Of a DNA stretch of 64,000 nucleotides, positions 45,501 to 56,801 are shown piece after piece. Position 1 is the stretch's first letter, and every line of letters begins with the position of its first letter. A program made the position numbers and the translations under genes. Source of the DNA: Gossypium raimondii (lineage: Eukaryota > Streptophyta > Magnoliopsida > Malvales > Malvaceae); contig NC_068570.1 in NCBI RefSeq assembly GCF_025698545.1, forward strand, positions 60,221,924 to 60,285,923, given 5' to 3'. The notes beneath the pieces were generated by a model. That model ran no database searches. It was not told where the DNA came from and saw only the letters and a program-made list of their open reading frames with translations.

Positions 45501-47489
45501 CAAATTTCATTAATTTACTCTTTGATCTAATATATATTAATTAACTTATTTATTTTAAGTAAAAATGTAAATTGAAGTTTTAATATTTCTACCTATCATT
45601 AACACCAACATATCTGTTATGGTTTTATTGGATCATACAGACACTTGTCTCAAAGTGAAATCATTATTCCTTGTATTAGTGGTTTTGGGTGTGGATGAGC
45701 AGTCAAATGTGGGTTATTAAGTTACGTGTCCCATGAGATTTGAGGTAAAAGTGTGGTGATGGTTTCTTTAGGTGATTTACATCACAACATTAAAAGTCCC
45801 AACTTACAGAATTTCCTTTATTCCTTAGTGGACTTTTAACTTTAGTGTTTTTTGTGCCGTACAAATTAGGAGACTTAAAACAAACACCTTTTCCATGGTT
45901 AAAACTTACGATTGTAGCAGTAAAAGTACACAATTTCTGATTGGGTCCAAAGCTCAGCCCAGTGGGGATTCTTCTTCCATCTCCACTCTACTTTTAAAAC
46001 AAAACAAAACAAAACAAAAAAAATAGTTCACCCCCTAAATTGTAAAAGTTTTTGTATTAAGAGTCTGATTGTATTTTATTTTATTTATTAAAAATAAATA
46101 AATTATTGTTTATATATTAGATCAGATAGTAAATTGATCTTTTATGTTAAAAATTTTATCTATTTTTACCATTAAAAACTGACATAATTAATGGAATAAC
46201 TAGAAACGTGTACATCATGTTGATTTATAAGGGCCAGTCCTTAACAGTAAAAACTGATAATTTTTTTAACAAAATGATCAATTTGCTCTTGGATCTAACA
46301 TAAAGAGATTGATTAGAATATTTTTTTAAGTAGAAAAAAAATGTAATTAGGTAATATTGATGGATTTAATTATTATTTGGTTAAACAGTCCACAATTGAA
46401 TTAAGTTAAGCCGTCTATTTTATCTTTCACAAGGGACTGAAAAGATGTGGAGGACCCTCCCCTTCGACATCCACCTTATACCAACGGACGAGTGTGACCC
46501 CCACAACTAAATTTTCTTTATTTACTATTTATTTTAATATTGATAATATATTAATATTTAAATTTGATAATTTTGTTAATTTTAGTATTTAAATTTGACA
46601 ATTAGATGCACTTTGGTCTTTAAAATTGGATTTTGTCAAGATTTAACGATTGCAACATGACTGGATTGGTTAGTCGGACTAATTAGACCGAAAATCAATT
46701 GATATACTAGTCTAAATAAAGGAGTTGAACTAATTGAATCGAAAACGGCTCGAAATAGGTAAAAATAAAAAAAATTAAGATAAAAATCAGTTGTTGAATA
46801 GGTTGAACCAATTTAATAAATTTTTTTTAATTTTAGTTATTGTTAGTCTAGTAATCGAATTAAGAACTTATAATCTGATTGGTTCAACTACTGGTTTAGT
46901 TATTAAAACACTGTATATGAGATTCTAAGATTATATAAAATTTGTAAATTTCATGTAGTATAATCACATAGTGCCATCAAAATTTTAAAATATTCGATTT
47001 GTTATACAGCCAAAAGCATAGGCAAAACAGGACATGAACAGAGAACAAAATGGTAGAGACGTATGGAAAGGTCGTTGCCTTAATAAATACAAGTAGACTG
47101 AGATGGGGAAAATATATAAAACGTGAAGAGAAGAAAAGAAAATGGGAAATGAGGGACAGGGGTGAAATAGATTGAAATGCTTTGTCTGAATTTGGCCTGC
47201 GAAACAACCAACAGGCAAGGGGTCAGACGGCATCCCATCAACACTGACTTTCGGAGGACTGATATCAACGGTAAAGAACATGACACGTGGTGGCCATGCA
47301 AATCGTGTAATGGCAATGATGGTCTAAGGGACAAGGGTCTAAATGAGATGGGAGAATATACCTACATAGTGGGGGGTACCATGATGACTAACGTACACAA
47401 CCATCTTTTTGCTTAATTAGCCCCTTCTTTAATTTTAAGTCTTCAACCCACTACTCGTCCCTTTGCTTTGGCCTTTTTTCTTTTTGGGT

Positions 47490-48190
47490 AAATTTCATTG
47501 ATAGTCATCCAAGTTTCTTTTTTGGTCACTCGTCTATGGAAAATAATAAAATAGTCACCTAACTATTTAATTGTCTTTTTTAGTCACTAGTGGACTAACG
47601 ATGGCAACTTTTAAAATTGACATAATAATAATTTAAACCTCAATATTTATATATTATATCAATTTAGTCCTGATTTTAAAAATCTAACCTCAATATTTAC
47701 ACATTGTGTATTTTGGTCTTTTATAATTTCGCTTTTCTTTGTGATCCTTTCACCTAAAAAGCTAAAGAAAAATGATTTTTAGCTAAATTTAATTGAAAAT
47801 ATACAAAACCGAAACACCCGTAAATCCAAGATAATAATTTTATATTTTCTCATTCTTTTAAAATTAACCCTCAATGTCACAAAGAAAAGCAAAATTGCAA
47901 GAAAAGGACCAAATTATACAATGTGTAAATGTTGAGGGTTAGTTTTTTGTAGAAACAAGACAAAATTGACATAATTTATAAATGTTAAGGATTAAAGTTG
48001 CTATTATACAAATTTTAAAAGTTGCCACATTTTGAAAACTAATGAACAAAAGGACAAATTTGAATAGTTGAGTGACCAAAAAAGAAATTTACTAATAGTT
48101 AGGTGAAGATTTTGTAACTTTTCATAGTTGGATGACTAAAAAAGAAATATACTGATAGTTAGGTGAGCACAAGTGCAATTTACCCTTTTA
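47490..48190. repeat. Long inverted-repeat (MITE-like) element, relative of 8215-8890
   Basis: It starts GGGTAAATTTCATTGATAGT and ends CACAAGTGCAATTTACCC. The interior shares CTCAATATTTATA and TTGTGATCCTTTCACCTAAA blocks with the 8215-8890 element, in the same order. No coding sequence is seen. Confidence 0.6.
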
Positions 48191-48707
48191 TTTTCCTATA
48201 ATATCAAAGCCTATCTGCCCTGTTTTACGGTTTTGATTCCTTAGTTTTTTTAAACATACAAAGGCAGACCCTTCCCCTCCCCACAAATAGATGATGGATG
48301 TTAGAAGATGAAAAAGAAGGGACTACACCTTAAAATCCTACTTTCTTTTTTTCTTTTAGGATTCGATTCAAAGAAGGTAATGATGGCGAGCACACACACC
48401 ATTGATGATACATTACCATGTTGACTAATCCCAACAAACCACTTTCTCTGTCTTATTGGTAAGACATTAGGGACACCCTCTCCCCACCATTTTCCCTTTA
48501 CTTGTGTCTAATTGAAACCCCATAAGCTAACCTAACCCTCTCTCTTTCTCTCTATTTCTTTTAGCTCCCCATTTACAAGTTATTACATGCATGAAGCAAT
48601 TCATATATCCTTTTCATGCCTCATCATCATCATCATCTTGTATGCAACTGCAATTGCATGATGTAAACTTGTTAGCTTTCTTACTTTACCATACACACAC
48701 AAAACAG

Positions 48708-48727
48708 TCTCTCTCTCTCTCTCTCTA
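48708..48727. repeat. (CT)n microsatellite
   Basis: A run of about nine to ten CT units follows CACACACA and precedes ATCTATATG. It may lie in the promoter or a leader exon of the NPH3-family gene, but no splice evidence ties it there. Confidence 0.8.
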
Positions 48728-49119
48728 TCTATATGTATAGAAAGTACAGGTTCTTTCTTGTTCTGATGCACTCAAGGGTAAAATATTAGTATCTAATTGC
48801 AGCTTTTTGGCATATCCTATTAAGTCGATAACAGCTAGTTGCTGCTATGTTTGGAATAAGCTACTTTGAACTTCCACAAGCATATGATTAAGGGTATGTC
48901 TTTTGAGTTTTGATTTTTCTTTTTTTATCATTCCTAGTGATGATATACTGCAGATTCTGTTATTACAATGCCTTCAAAGGGGATGATTTGATTGATAGAA
49001 ATCTCATTACTTCTTATTATTGGTTTCCCACTCCAATTAAAAGCACTCTCTCAAGTATATGCATATATTATGGATTACCACATATATAGTTTTTGCTTTC
49101 CTACAAGATTAAAATTTAA

Positions 49120-49540
49120 AAAAAAAAAAAAACTACTTTGAAAAGTTATAAAAGAAAGTTTTTATTTAAGTCTTGTTAAAATTATTGTTATATGGCCGCC
49201 TTCATTTTTACTGTCAGGGTCTGCACCATCGAAAGCTTTCCTTTCATTTTATTTTCAATCGAAAGTTTTCTTTTCATGAAACAACTTTAAATGTTACGAA
49301 GCTACATTGATCTCTCCATTAACCGTCAGATTAACTTGAACTTAAGATATATTTTTCTATTCTTCGATAGGTATTGTCATTGTCTAGAGCTTGCTAGCTA
49401 AACTTAGAAAAAGGAAACTTAATAGCTCAGTAACTTAAAAAAAAATTTAATAGTTAAATGATCATTTTATAACATTTTAAAATTGAGTGATTCAAAATGT
49501 AAATTCATTAATTGGTTAATTTGTGTAATTTACCAAAAAA
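49120..49540. repeat. Inverted-repeat (MITE-like) remnant
   Basis: The arms read GAAAAGTTATAAAAGAAAGT at the left and ATCATTTTATAACATTTT near the right. The interior includes CGATAGGTATTGTCATTGTC, which is shared with about 9900-10000, 21740-21800 and 62180-62220. It belongs to a third common repeat family of the window. Confidence 0.5.
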
Positions 49541-51368
49541 AAAAGGAAAAAAGAAGAATAAAAAAACGATACAAAGCTTTTTCAAATTTCTGGGCAGATC
49601 CCTTTATAACTTTTGAAAAGACTGCAGATATATAAGTTGAAAAGCTTTGGAAGCCATTTGAGCAACGCCTGCCATGAACAAGCATGAAATGGAATCTTCA
49701 TGTTCATAGGGTAAGCTTTTCTTATTTTGCTATTAAAAACAGTTGTGGGTCATTTTCGTATTAGTCTAGACTGCTCTACTTGAACCTCTTAGGTTTAAAT
49801 AATGGTTGAATATGGATATCGAAATATTAAAAAAATTTAAAAGGTGATGATGTTGGATGAAGTGTCGGTCAACCAAGTTGTAGGATATTCATTTTGGGCT
49901 GGCAATTGTGTCTGAATGCACTCAATGACAGCCACGAAAGCAAAAACCTCAGCCACTTATTTTTTATTGTATCCTTTTCAAAGTATAAAAGAGAGCATAA
50001 AAATATTATTAGTCACAACCCATTTTCCTCTGTATTAAATGAGTGTATCCAAATGTTAACTCATGCCATGCTATTTATAATTTCAAAGATTAATTAATAT
50101 CCATCATTTCATCCGAACAACAATATCAAAACTCTAAAAAAAGAAAAATTAACTCATAATTACTGTCGACCAGATATTATTTCCATGGAAAAAAAAACAC
50201 CATTAGTATAACTGCATGCGCTAGAGCAGTGATATATGTTCTTCGACTATCCACCAAAATTAATGTAAGTGAGCTACCTTGCTACAATTCTGTATATGCT
50301 TTTATACAATAATTTGAGCTCTTTTTGCACTGTTCTTAAGCTTCATGCTCTGGTCTTTGTGTCAATTATGAGTTTATTAAATCAAAGTATTTAAATAATA
50401 TATGTATAGGCTTTTCGTTTTCCTAGTATGGTATATGGAAATTGCTTTATCTTATCAAATATATATATATATAGAAAAGCAGTAGATACATATAAGGCCA
50501 AGTTTCATTCATTAAGTGGGAACCAGGTTCTGGGGGTTTTCAGTTTCATGTAGTAACATGTGTCTGGTAATAAGCAAAAAAAGCTGAAAAAACTTAAGCA
50601 CTAACTTCAATGGAAACTGCCAAAGATTGAAAGGGTATTAGCTGATATATTATTACAGCAAGGTTGGGGTTGTTTTGTTTCTTCAAGACTCTTCTATGTC
50701 AGTGCATGACAGCAAAGAAATATAAGTGATTTTATCTTTTTTTATTTTGCAGGTAAAAGACATATTATTACAGGCTAAAGGGTCTTGTAGGGTTGTAAAC
50801 AGGGAACTGGTGAAGTTGATGGGACCCTTTGTGTTGAATAAAAGTTAAGGTAATTTTTTTCTCTTTTTTTTTTTTGACAAACTTCACAATGTAAAACAAA
50901 TACATTGATTGCATTTGTCTGTAACAGTTCAAATACTGATTACTAAAAGCTCTGGTTTCATAGAACCTTTTTTTATAATTTTACTTTACTCTTCTATACA
51001 TTCTATATTCCTTCAGCTTCTTTTTTTTCTCTCACTTTCTTCTTTTCATCTTCTTTTTGCCATGTTTATGAACTTCATAGGGTGTTTACTGGAGACTAGT
51101 TAAGGCGATATGTTTCAGTTTCTTACATGTCTTTTTCAGTATATATCTGCCAAAGACCAAAATCCAATATGTTGAAAAGAACCAAAAGGGTTAAGTCTGG
51201 TTCAACTGTGCTTGTCAGATTATGCATGTGCACGTGTTTATGACTATGGGTTTTTTTTGCTGGTTGTATTAAATTAATACATATGTTCAGCTACTTCATT
51301 TTCATGTGTTTACTGTGCTTCAATCAAATGTTGCAGTGTTGTAAAGGGAAAAATTAATCAGAAGAAAC

Positions 51369-54004
51369 ATGAAGTTTATGAAAATTGGGACAAAACCAGA
51401 CACCTTCTACACAGAAGAGGCTACCAGGTATAACAAGTGTGACCATGTTTATTATTACAGGATAAATCTAATAGTTTTGGTCATTTGGTAATGTAGGACT
51501 GTGATTTCTGACATACCAAGTGATCTTACAATAAGGATTAACAATGTTTGTTTTCTTCTACATAAGGTATACTTTGCTGACTTCATGTATTCTTGCCTTA
51601 TTTCAATGGTTTCTACTTTCTAGCATATATTTATGCGTCATATTCTTAGCTGCAGATTCCACTTGTTCCGAAGTGTGGTCTCTTACAACGGCTCTGTTCC
51701 GACGCTGATGATTCCGACATTGTTACGATCGATCTTCACGATGTTCCGGGGGGAGAAGATGCTTTCGAACTCTGTGCTAAATTTTGCTATGGGATAACGA
51801 TCAATCTCGGTGCACATAACTTTGTTCCTGCATTTTGTGCTGCTAAGTTCCTTAGAATGACTGAATCTATTGAGAAAGGGAATTTTGTTCTGAAACTTGA
51901 AGCTTTCTTCAATTCATGCATTCTTGAAGGTTGGAAAGACTCCATCGTCGCACTTCAAACCACGATCAAGTTACCTGAATGGTCTGAAAACCTTGGAATC
52001 ATTAGAAGGTGCATTGATTCTATTGTAGAGAAAATCTTGACACCAACATCAAAGGTTTTTTTTTTTTCTTTTTACATCTATTTTGCTACTTGCAGAAAAG
52101 GTATAATGAGACTCCTGTACTAGGAGGTAAATTTAGAAGTCAAATTACATTTTGCCTCCTCTATTAAAAAACGTAGGTAATTTAATCCTTATACGTTAGA
52201 TCAAAGAGCAAATATTTCAACGATTTGTACTGTTAAAAACTGGCGTGACTGATAGAATAACTAGATAGAGGCACAACACTATGCCATATGTACCTTATGC
52301 TAATGTATAGAGACTAGTTTTTAACAATACAAATGGATAAAATTTTTAGCTAAAGAACTAGTTTACTCTTTGATCTAATGTATAAAGATTAATTTGTCTA
52401 TTTTTTGAGTATATGAAGCAAAATGCAATACTTTTACTTGCAAAAAACATATGATACGTTAGGTTGAATTATATGAATTCATGCAGGTTTCATGGTCCTA
52501 TACTTATACTAGACCAGGGTACATAAAAAAACAACACCAGTCTGTTCCGAAAGATTGGTGGACCGAAGATGTATCGGATCTCGATATAGACCTTTTCCGA
52601 TGCATAATAACAGCGGTAAGATCAACATATATACCACCGCCACAGCTCATTGGTGAAGCTTTGCATGTGTATGCATGTCGTTGGCTACCGGACACTACAA
52701 AGTCTAGACCTCTCCATAGTTCAGGGTCACAAACCGAAGAATCCAGGGAAAAAAGTAGACGGATCCTCGAATCTATCGTGAGCATGATTCCGTCTGATCG
52801 AGGCTCGGTTTCGATAGGTTTCTTGTTAAAGCTTCTTAGCATTGCAAATTATTTAGGAGCATCCCCTGTGACAAAGACTGAACTGATAAGGAAAGCTGGC
52901 CTGCAATTTGAGGAAGCAACACTTAATGATATGTTGTTTCCTTCACAGTTGCCCACTGATCAACACTTTTATGATATTGATTTGGTTGCGGCTGTATTGG
53001 AAAGTTATTTGGTGTTATGGAGAAGACAATCCCCTTTGCCTACAGAAAATAGCCACATGGTTAGATCGATTAGAAAGATTGGGAAGCTTATTGATTCGTA
53101 TCTTCAAGTTGTTGCAAGGGATGTGAATATGCCAATATCAAAACTAGTTTCTTTAGCTGAAGCATTGCCAGATGCTGCTAGGGAAGATCATGATGGTCTT
53201 TATAAAGCCATTAATATTTATCTCAAGGTAAGACCAATTTACTAATCAACTGCATGTTATGGATAGGGTTAAATTACTTTTGGGCATCAACTTTGTAACT
53301 ATTCTCACATTGGGTTTGAATTTTTTCTTTGTCTAAGGTTTTGAACTTGGCTTCTCACATTGGGTTTGAATTTTTTTTCCAGGGTTTTGAACTTGGCAAT
53401 TGTCAAGTTTAGGGGTCAACTTGAATAAAAAAAAAGTTCAAACCCTAATGTGAAAATATATTTTCTAATTTAGGGTCTAACTCAAATAGTGAATTGACCC
53501 TTATGGATAAGCATATACATACACACATAAATCAGTCTGTTTTATATGTTCATTCATTGATATAAACAGGAGCACCCGGACGTAAGTAAAGCAGACAAGA
53601 AAAGGATGTGCCGAATGCTGGACTGCCAGAAACTGTCCCCAGAGGTACGTGCTCATGCGGTGAAGAACGAGCGGCTACCACTGAGAACAGTGGTCCAAGT
53701 CCTGTTTTTCGACCAAGAGAGTGGTTCCAGGTCCACAACTCATAAACCAGAGTCAATCACCAGAGCAAGACAAGCACCAATTGAAGCAGAAGCCAAAGAA
53801 GAGTGTGACAAAAAGGTGCAACATGAAGTGACAAAGAGTAGCAGCAGGGTGACTGAAACCAGTGAAAGAGAAATTCAGAAGAGAATGGAAGCCAAAATGG
53901 TGAGAGGAGATTCAGAGAAAGGCAAAGAAAGGAAAGGGGAAACCAATTCAACTGCCAAAATGATGGAACCTAAACAGGTATTTCAAAGGAGAAGTAGTAG
54001 ATGA
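51369..54004 (+). CDS. NPH3/RPT2-family BTB protein
   Basis: Five exons (51369-51427, 51497-51566, 51656-52054, 52487-53227, 53570-54004) sum to 1,704 nt, 567 residues. The start MKFMKIGTKPDTF is typical of the family. The BTB/POZ domain covers about residues 25-120 (TIRINNVCFLLHK, FELCAKFCYGITINLGAHN). The NPH3 domain runs from about 177 (PKDWWTEDVSDLDIDLF) to about 475, ending with AVKNERLPLRTVVQVLFFDQ. The tail (490-567) is rich in Lys and Glu and may coil. NPH3 proteins act at the plasma membrane, many as adaptors of CUL3 ubiquitin ligases, in phototropin signalling and auxin transport. This one resembles the At3g08570/At3g08660 group, but I am not certain. Intron 3 contains a MITE and intron 4 a repeat. 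Confidence 0.93.
52090..52440. repeat. Worn MITE in NPH3-family intron 3
   Basis: The stretch carries the family core (TGTTAAAAACTGGCGTGACT, then ATAACTAGA and ACTAGTTTTTAACA) and ends like AAGCAAAATGCAATACTTTT. It is a relative of the 43184-43527 element, with ends partly lost. Confidence 0.55.
53267..53500. repeat. Inverted-repeat element with an internal ~50-bp tandem duplication, NPH3-family intron 4
   Basis: TTCTCACATTGGGTTTGAAT occurs twice about 50 bp apart, each time followed by GGTTTTGAACTTGG. The right arm (AGTTCAAACCCTAATGTGA) is the inverse of the same sequence. The outer parts also pair (GGGTTAAATTACTTTTGGGC against the GACCCTAAATTAG strand). Non-coding. Confidence 0.55.
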
Positions 54005-54491
54005 AGAATTATTGATTTGAAAGATATAATATATATAGTGTTGAATAATTGTCTTTGTTATTGTGTTTTTCATGTACACTTTTTTTTTTTTGCATACATA
54101 TGATATTAAATTGCAGCAAGCAATGCACCATTTGTAATAGCTTAGGAAAGAGATTTCTTTTAAGCTGTAAAGACCAATAAATTATAAGCTTAGCCTTCCA
54201 TCCATCCTTAGTATTTTATTTATTATGCGTTTAATACAATAAAAAGGTTTGTATTTGAATTGACCCATTTGTTCACTAGTCTTGTTTCTATATGGTAGGA
54301 TTCTTGTTCATCATAATGGAGCCTAAACCTATACTCTTCTGCTAAAGATGCCACACTTCTAAGTTTAGTAATTACAATCCCATTTGTTAATTTATGATTT
54401 CAGTCTCTTTATTATGGTAATTTTTTTTAAAACATACTTTTATATGATCTTTTTTATGTCATAAGAAGTGTTTATAAGAAAATATCTTTTT

Positions 54492-54632
54492 GTGGATTGA
54501 GTCTTAGCTCGATTGGTATGGATATTGTTGTCAATACAGGAAGACATGGATTCGAATGCACTGAAACGCATTATTCTTCTATTTATGGGTTAGAGAGGGA
54601 CTATGGGTAGTTTTAGGCATTGTGTCAAAAAG
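54492..54632 (+). mobile_element. tRNA-derived SINE
   Basis: An A-box-like TTAGCTCGATTGGTATGG and a B-box-like GGATTCGAATGC lie about 35 bp apart, as in a tRNA-derived RNA polymerase III promoter. The body reads ATTCTTCTATTTATGGGTTA and the end is GGCATTGTGTCAAAAAG. The minus-strand copies at 21291 and 33114 align along the whole length. A shorter copy lies at 61181-61275. No clear target duplication was found. Confidence 0.65.
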
Positions 54633-54648
54633 AATAGATATGGCAAAT

Positions 54649-56048
54649 TGATGGGTGTCGAATCCACCAATATAAACCTACGCCTAATTTGCGATTTAAG
54701 CAGTATAGGGAGTAGGGTCGATCCCTCAGAGACTGGGTTTACTGCAAATTGTTCCTCTTTTGACCAGATTTATGTCGGGGCAGTTGTCGTGCCCAAGAAG
54801 TTCGAGGGATAAAATTTGAAGACCTGAAATAAATAAATAAAATGCGTGAAAAGAAAAAGTTGAAAACAGAATAATAAAAACAGTTAAATAAATATGAAGA
54901 AAATTTAATTAGAATAAGCTCAGCTTTAGGCACAAATTTTCCTCGTCTTTGAACCGATCCTCGAAATTAGATGAACTCCTCTTTTCCAAGAAGCTAGTTA
55001 TAGCTACCAAGGACGCATCGGACACCAACTCTTCCTTGTGTAAATTAGTTATGGAACGTCCAATAACTAACCCTTACCGATCGAACAACCATGAAACGTT
55101 CGTGATTTAGAACTCCGGCAGCTTTGCGTTCTAAAAGAGCCTCAACCGCGTGGGACATTTAAATCCGGTTACTACTTCCCTTGACGGAACCAAACAACAA
55201 TCTCCACTTGGCACGCCAATGTGTTCACAGAAAACCGATTAGAAACGTTCCTTTTGGAATTCCAACTGTACGTCTAACCACACTAAATCAAACGACGTCT
55301 TTTTTGACTTAGTGTTGACCTGACTTTGTGAGTTGACAAAATCATACTCTTAATCCTGAGAAGTAATAAGTACTGGAATTTTAGGAGTTAAATTGCTCGG
55401 GTTCGTAACTCACGGGTTTTGACGAGGCTAATTTCGACCTAAAGCTGAAAATGAGTTTAGTTGACTAAAGTTTGGGGCATGTTGGTTATTGAATAAATTA
55501 AATAAGGTAAATGGGTAGTTGGCTACTAGAAATTAAAAGGGAATTTGAAAAAAAAGATTGCAAATGGCTTAAGTTGGTGGCTACTAAGAAATAATAAATT
55601 GAAGGAAAAGAAACTAAAGGCAGCAAATGAATTCGTGACAAGAAGAGAGAATGTATTGAAAGATGAAAGCTTGATATTTTGATTGATTCAAGACTTGATG
55701 ATTAAAATGAACAAAATAAGCCACTATTTATACTAGTGGCTTTGCTAAATTAAGAGCCAACCAGTATAGAAAATCAAGGAAAAATATCCCATGATATAAA
55801 AAAAAATCCCAAAATAATCTCCCACTAAGTCAACAAAAATTTCAGCTAATTAATCTTGGAAAAATTCTGCTTTGGTCCTCCTTCTTTGCTTCTTTCTTCA
55901 ATCTAGCCCAATTGTTTCATTTTTCTTCTATTTAGCCCCAAATTGCATCCCTGCACAAAATTCAACAAAAATAAGGAAAAATTAGTGGTGCACTCTCATA
56001 AATTAACCAATTTAATTACATAAAATATGTAACTTTAGCATTTAATCA
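54649..56048 (-). mobile_element. Solo LTR, 1.4 kb, of an LTR retrotransposon (fossil)
   Basis: The unit starts TGATGGGTGTCG and ends CATTTAATCA (TGAT...ATCA ends). It is flanked by a perfect 5-bp duplication CAAAT (54644-54648 and 56049-56053). On the minus strand it contains CTAGTATAAATAGTGGC, a promoter-like TATA. GTAGGGTCGATCCCTCAGAG near the left end is a block I recall from Ty3/gypsy elements of the Tat/Athila kind. That family call is tentative. No internal region or second LTR is present. The perfect target duplication points to a fairly young insertion. Confidence 0.8.
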
Positions 56049-56180
56049 CAAATTAAGCATTGTGACTCATTTTTTAAATTGACAAGATGCTAAATTACTC
56101 AATTTTTAGAAGGATCAATTTATTTAATTTTAAAATTAAGAGCCAACTTTTGAGTTTCAACTGTGAGCCCAATTAGCCCA

Positions 56181-56189
56181 ATATATAAG
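56181..56189 (+). promoter_or_regulatory. TATA box of the PMEI-like gene
   Basis: ATATATAAG lies 55-63 bp before the ATG at 56244. Transcription would start about 30 bp downstream, giving a leader of roughly 30 bases. It is only about 130 bp from the end of the solo LTR. Confidence 0.55.
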
Positions 56190-56243
56190 TATTGAACTTA
56201 GCAATTTGCAGACCAAAAATTCATTATCTGAATCAAAAGAGAC

Positions 56244-56801
56244 ATGGCAATGCCAAGATATCGTCCCCTTCATCTCTGTCTACTCATCTTGGTCATCTAC
56301 ACCACTCCTTCCATAGGACTCCTCAATGGCACCGAGCTCCTCAAGGCGGCCTGCAACCAAACGTCCGACTACGCATTCTGCTATGCTACTTTAACTGCCG
56401 ACCCCAACGCAGGTGGCCCACAAGCCCTTGCCGGCGACCTTGCTAATGCTGCTTTACGTTTAGCTCAAACCAAGGCCACCCACGCGCAATCCCTCATACC
56501 TCTCCTCCTTCAAAATGCCACCACCTCTTTGGACCACAACCGTCTCCAAATGTGCCAAAGTAGCAACAACAAGGCCATTTCTCAGCTCTCATCGGCTAAC
56601 AATGACTTCAACTCCGACTCACTCGACACCATGGTGGAAGAGATAAACACTGCTGCTCGGGCTACTAATGACTGCTTGAATGAGATCCAAGACAAAGGCA
56701 CCCACTTTTCACTTTTGGCAACCATCAATGCAGATTTGATTAAACTCTATGAAATCTGTATTGTATCCACTAGATATTTTACTGTTGAAGATTTGTACTA
56801 G
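56244..56801 (+). CDS. Plant invertase/pectin methylesterase inhibitor (PMEI domain)
   Basis: This is a single-exon protein of 185 residues. An N-terminal signal peptide is clear (LHLCLLILVIYTTPSIG), so the protein is secreted to the cell wall or vacuole. The mature part starts LLNGTELLKAACNQTSDYAF and follows the PMEI pattern: a helical hairpin with two early Cys (KAACNQTSDYAFC, eight residues apart), then a four-helix bundle with Cys in LQMC and TNDC. An additional Cys lies near the C terminus (YEIC). Family members block pectin methylesterase or acid invertase. Sequence alone does not tell which. The C-terminal tail after YEIC (IVSTRYFTVEDLY) is longer than I would expect. Confidence 0.85.
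   Translation: MAMPRYRPLHLCLLILVIYTTPSIGLLNGTELLKAACNQTSDYAFCYATLTADPNAGGPQALAGDLANAALRLAQTKATHAQSLIPLLLQNATTSLDHNRLQMCQSSNNKAISQLSSANNDFNSDSLDTMVEEINTAARATNDCLNEIQDKGTHFSLLATINADLIKLYEICIVSTRYFTVEDLY

Larger units (their letters stand above)
44397..51368. other. Long gene-free interval upstream of the NPH3-family gene
   Basis: Apart from the listed repeats, 46340-47480 and 50100-51368 hold no exon I can support. A higher-GC patch at about 47170-47400 has a short open frame but no recognisable protein. It contains ACACGTGG, a G-box/ABRE-like word. The stretch from about 50600 to 51368, pyrimidine-rich with two possible acceptors, may be the promoter and leader of the NPH3-family gene. Confidence 0.45.
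54005..56243. other. Spacer between the NPH3-family gene and the PMEI-like gene
   Basis: About 54005-54200 is the probable 3' UTR of the NPH3-family gene. A SINE and the solo LTR fill most of the rest. The remaining 56049-56243 is the short proximal promoter and leader of the PMEI-like gene. Confidence 0.6.

Noticed and set aside
47177-47416. Short open frame in a higher-GC patch, on both strands
   Set aside because: No recognisable protein, no splice partners, and overlapping open frames on the opposite strand. I treat it as chance.
48560-50760. Possible microRNA precursors or leader exons before the NPH3-family gene
   Set aside because: I looked for common plant miRNA sequences and convincing hairpins and saw none. 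Splice-like sites alone are too weak.
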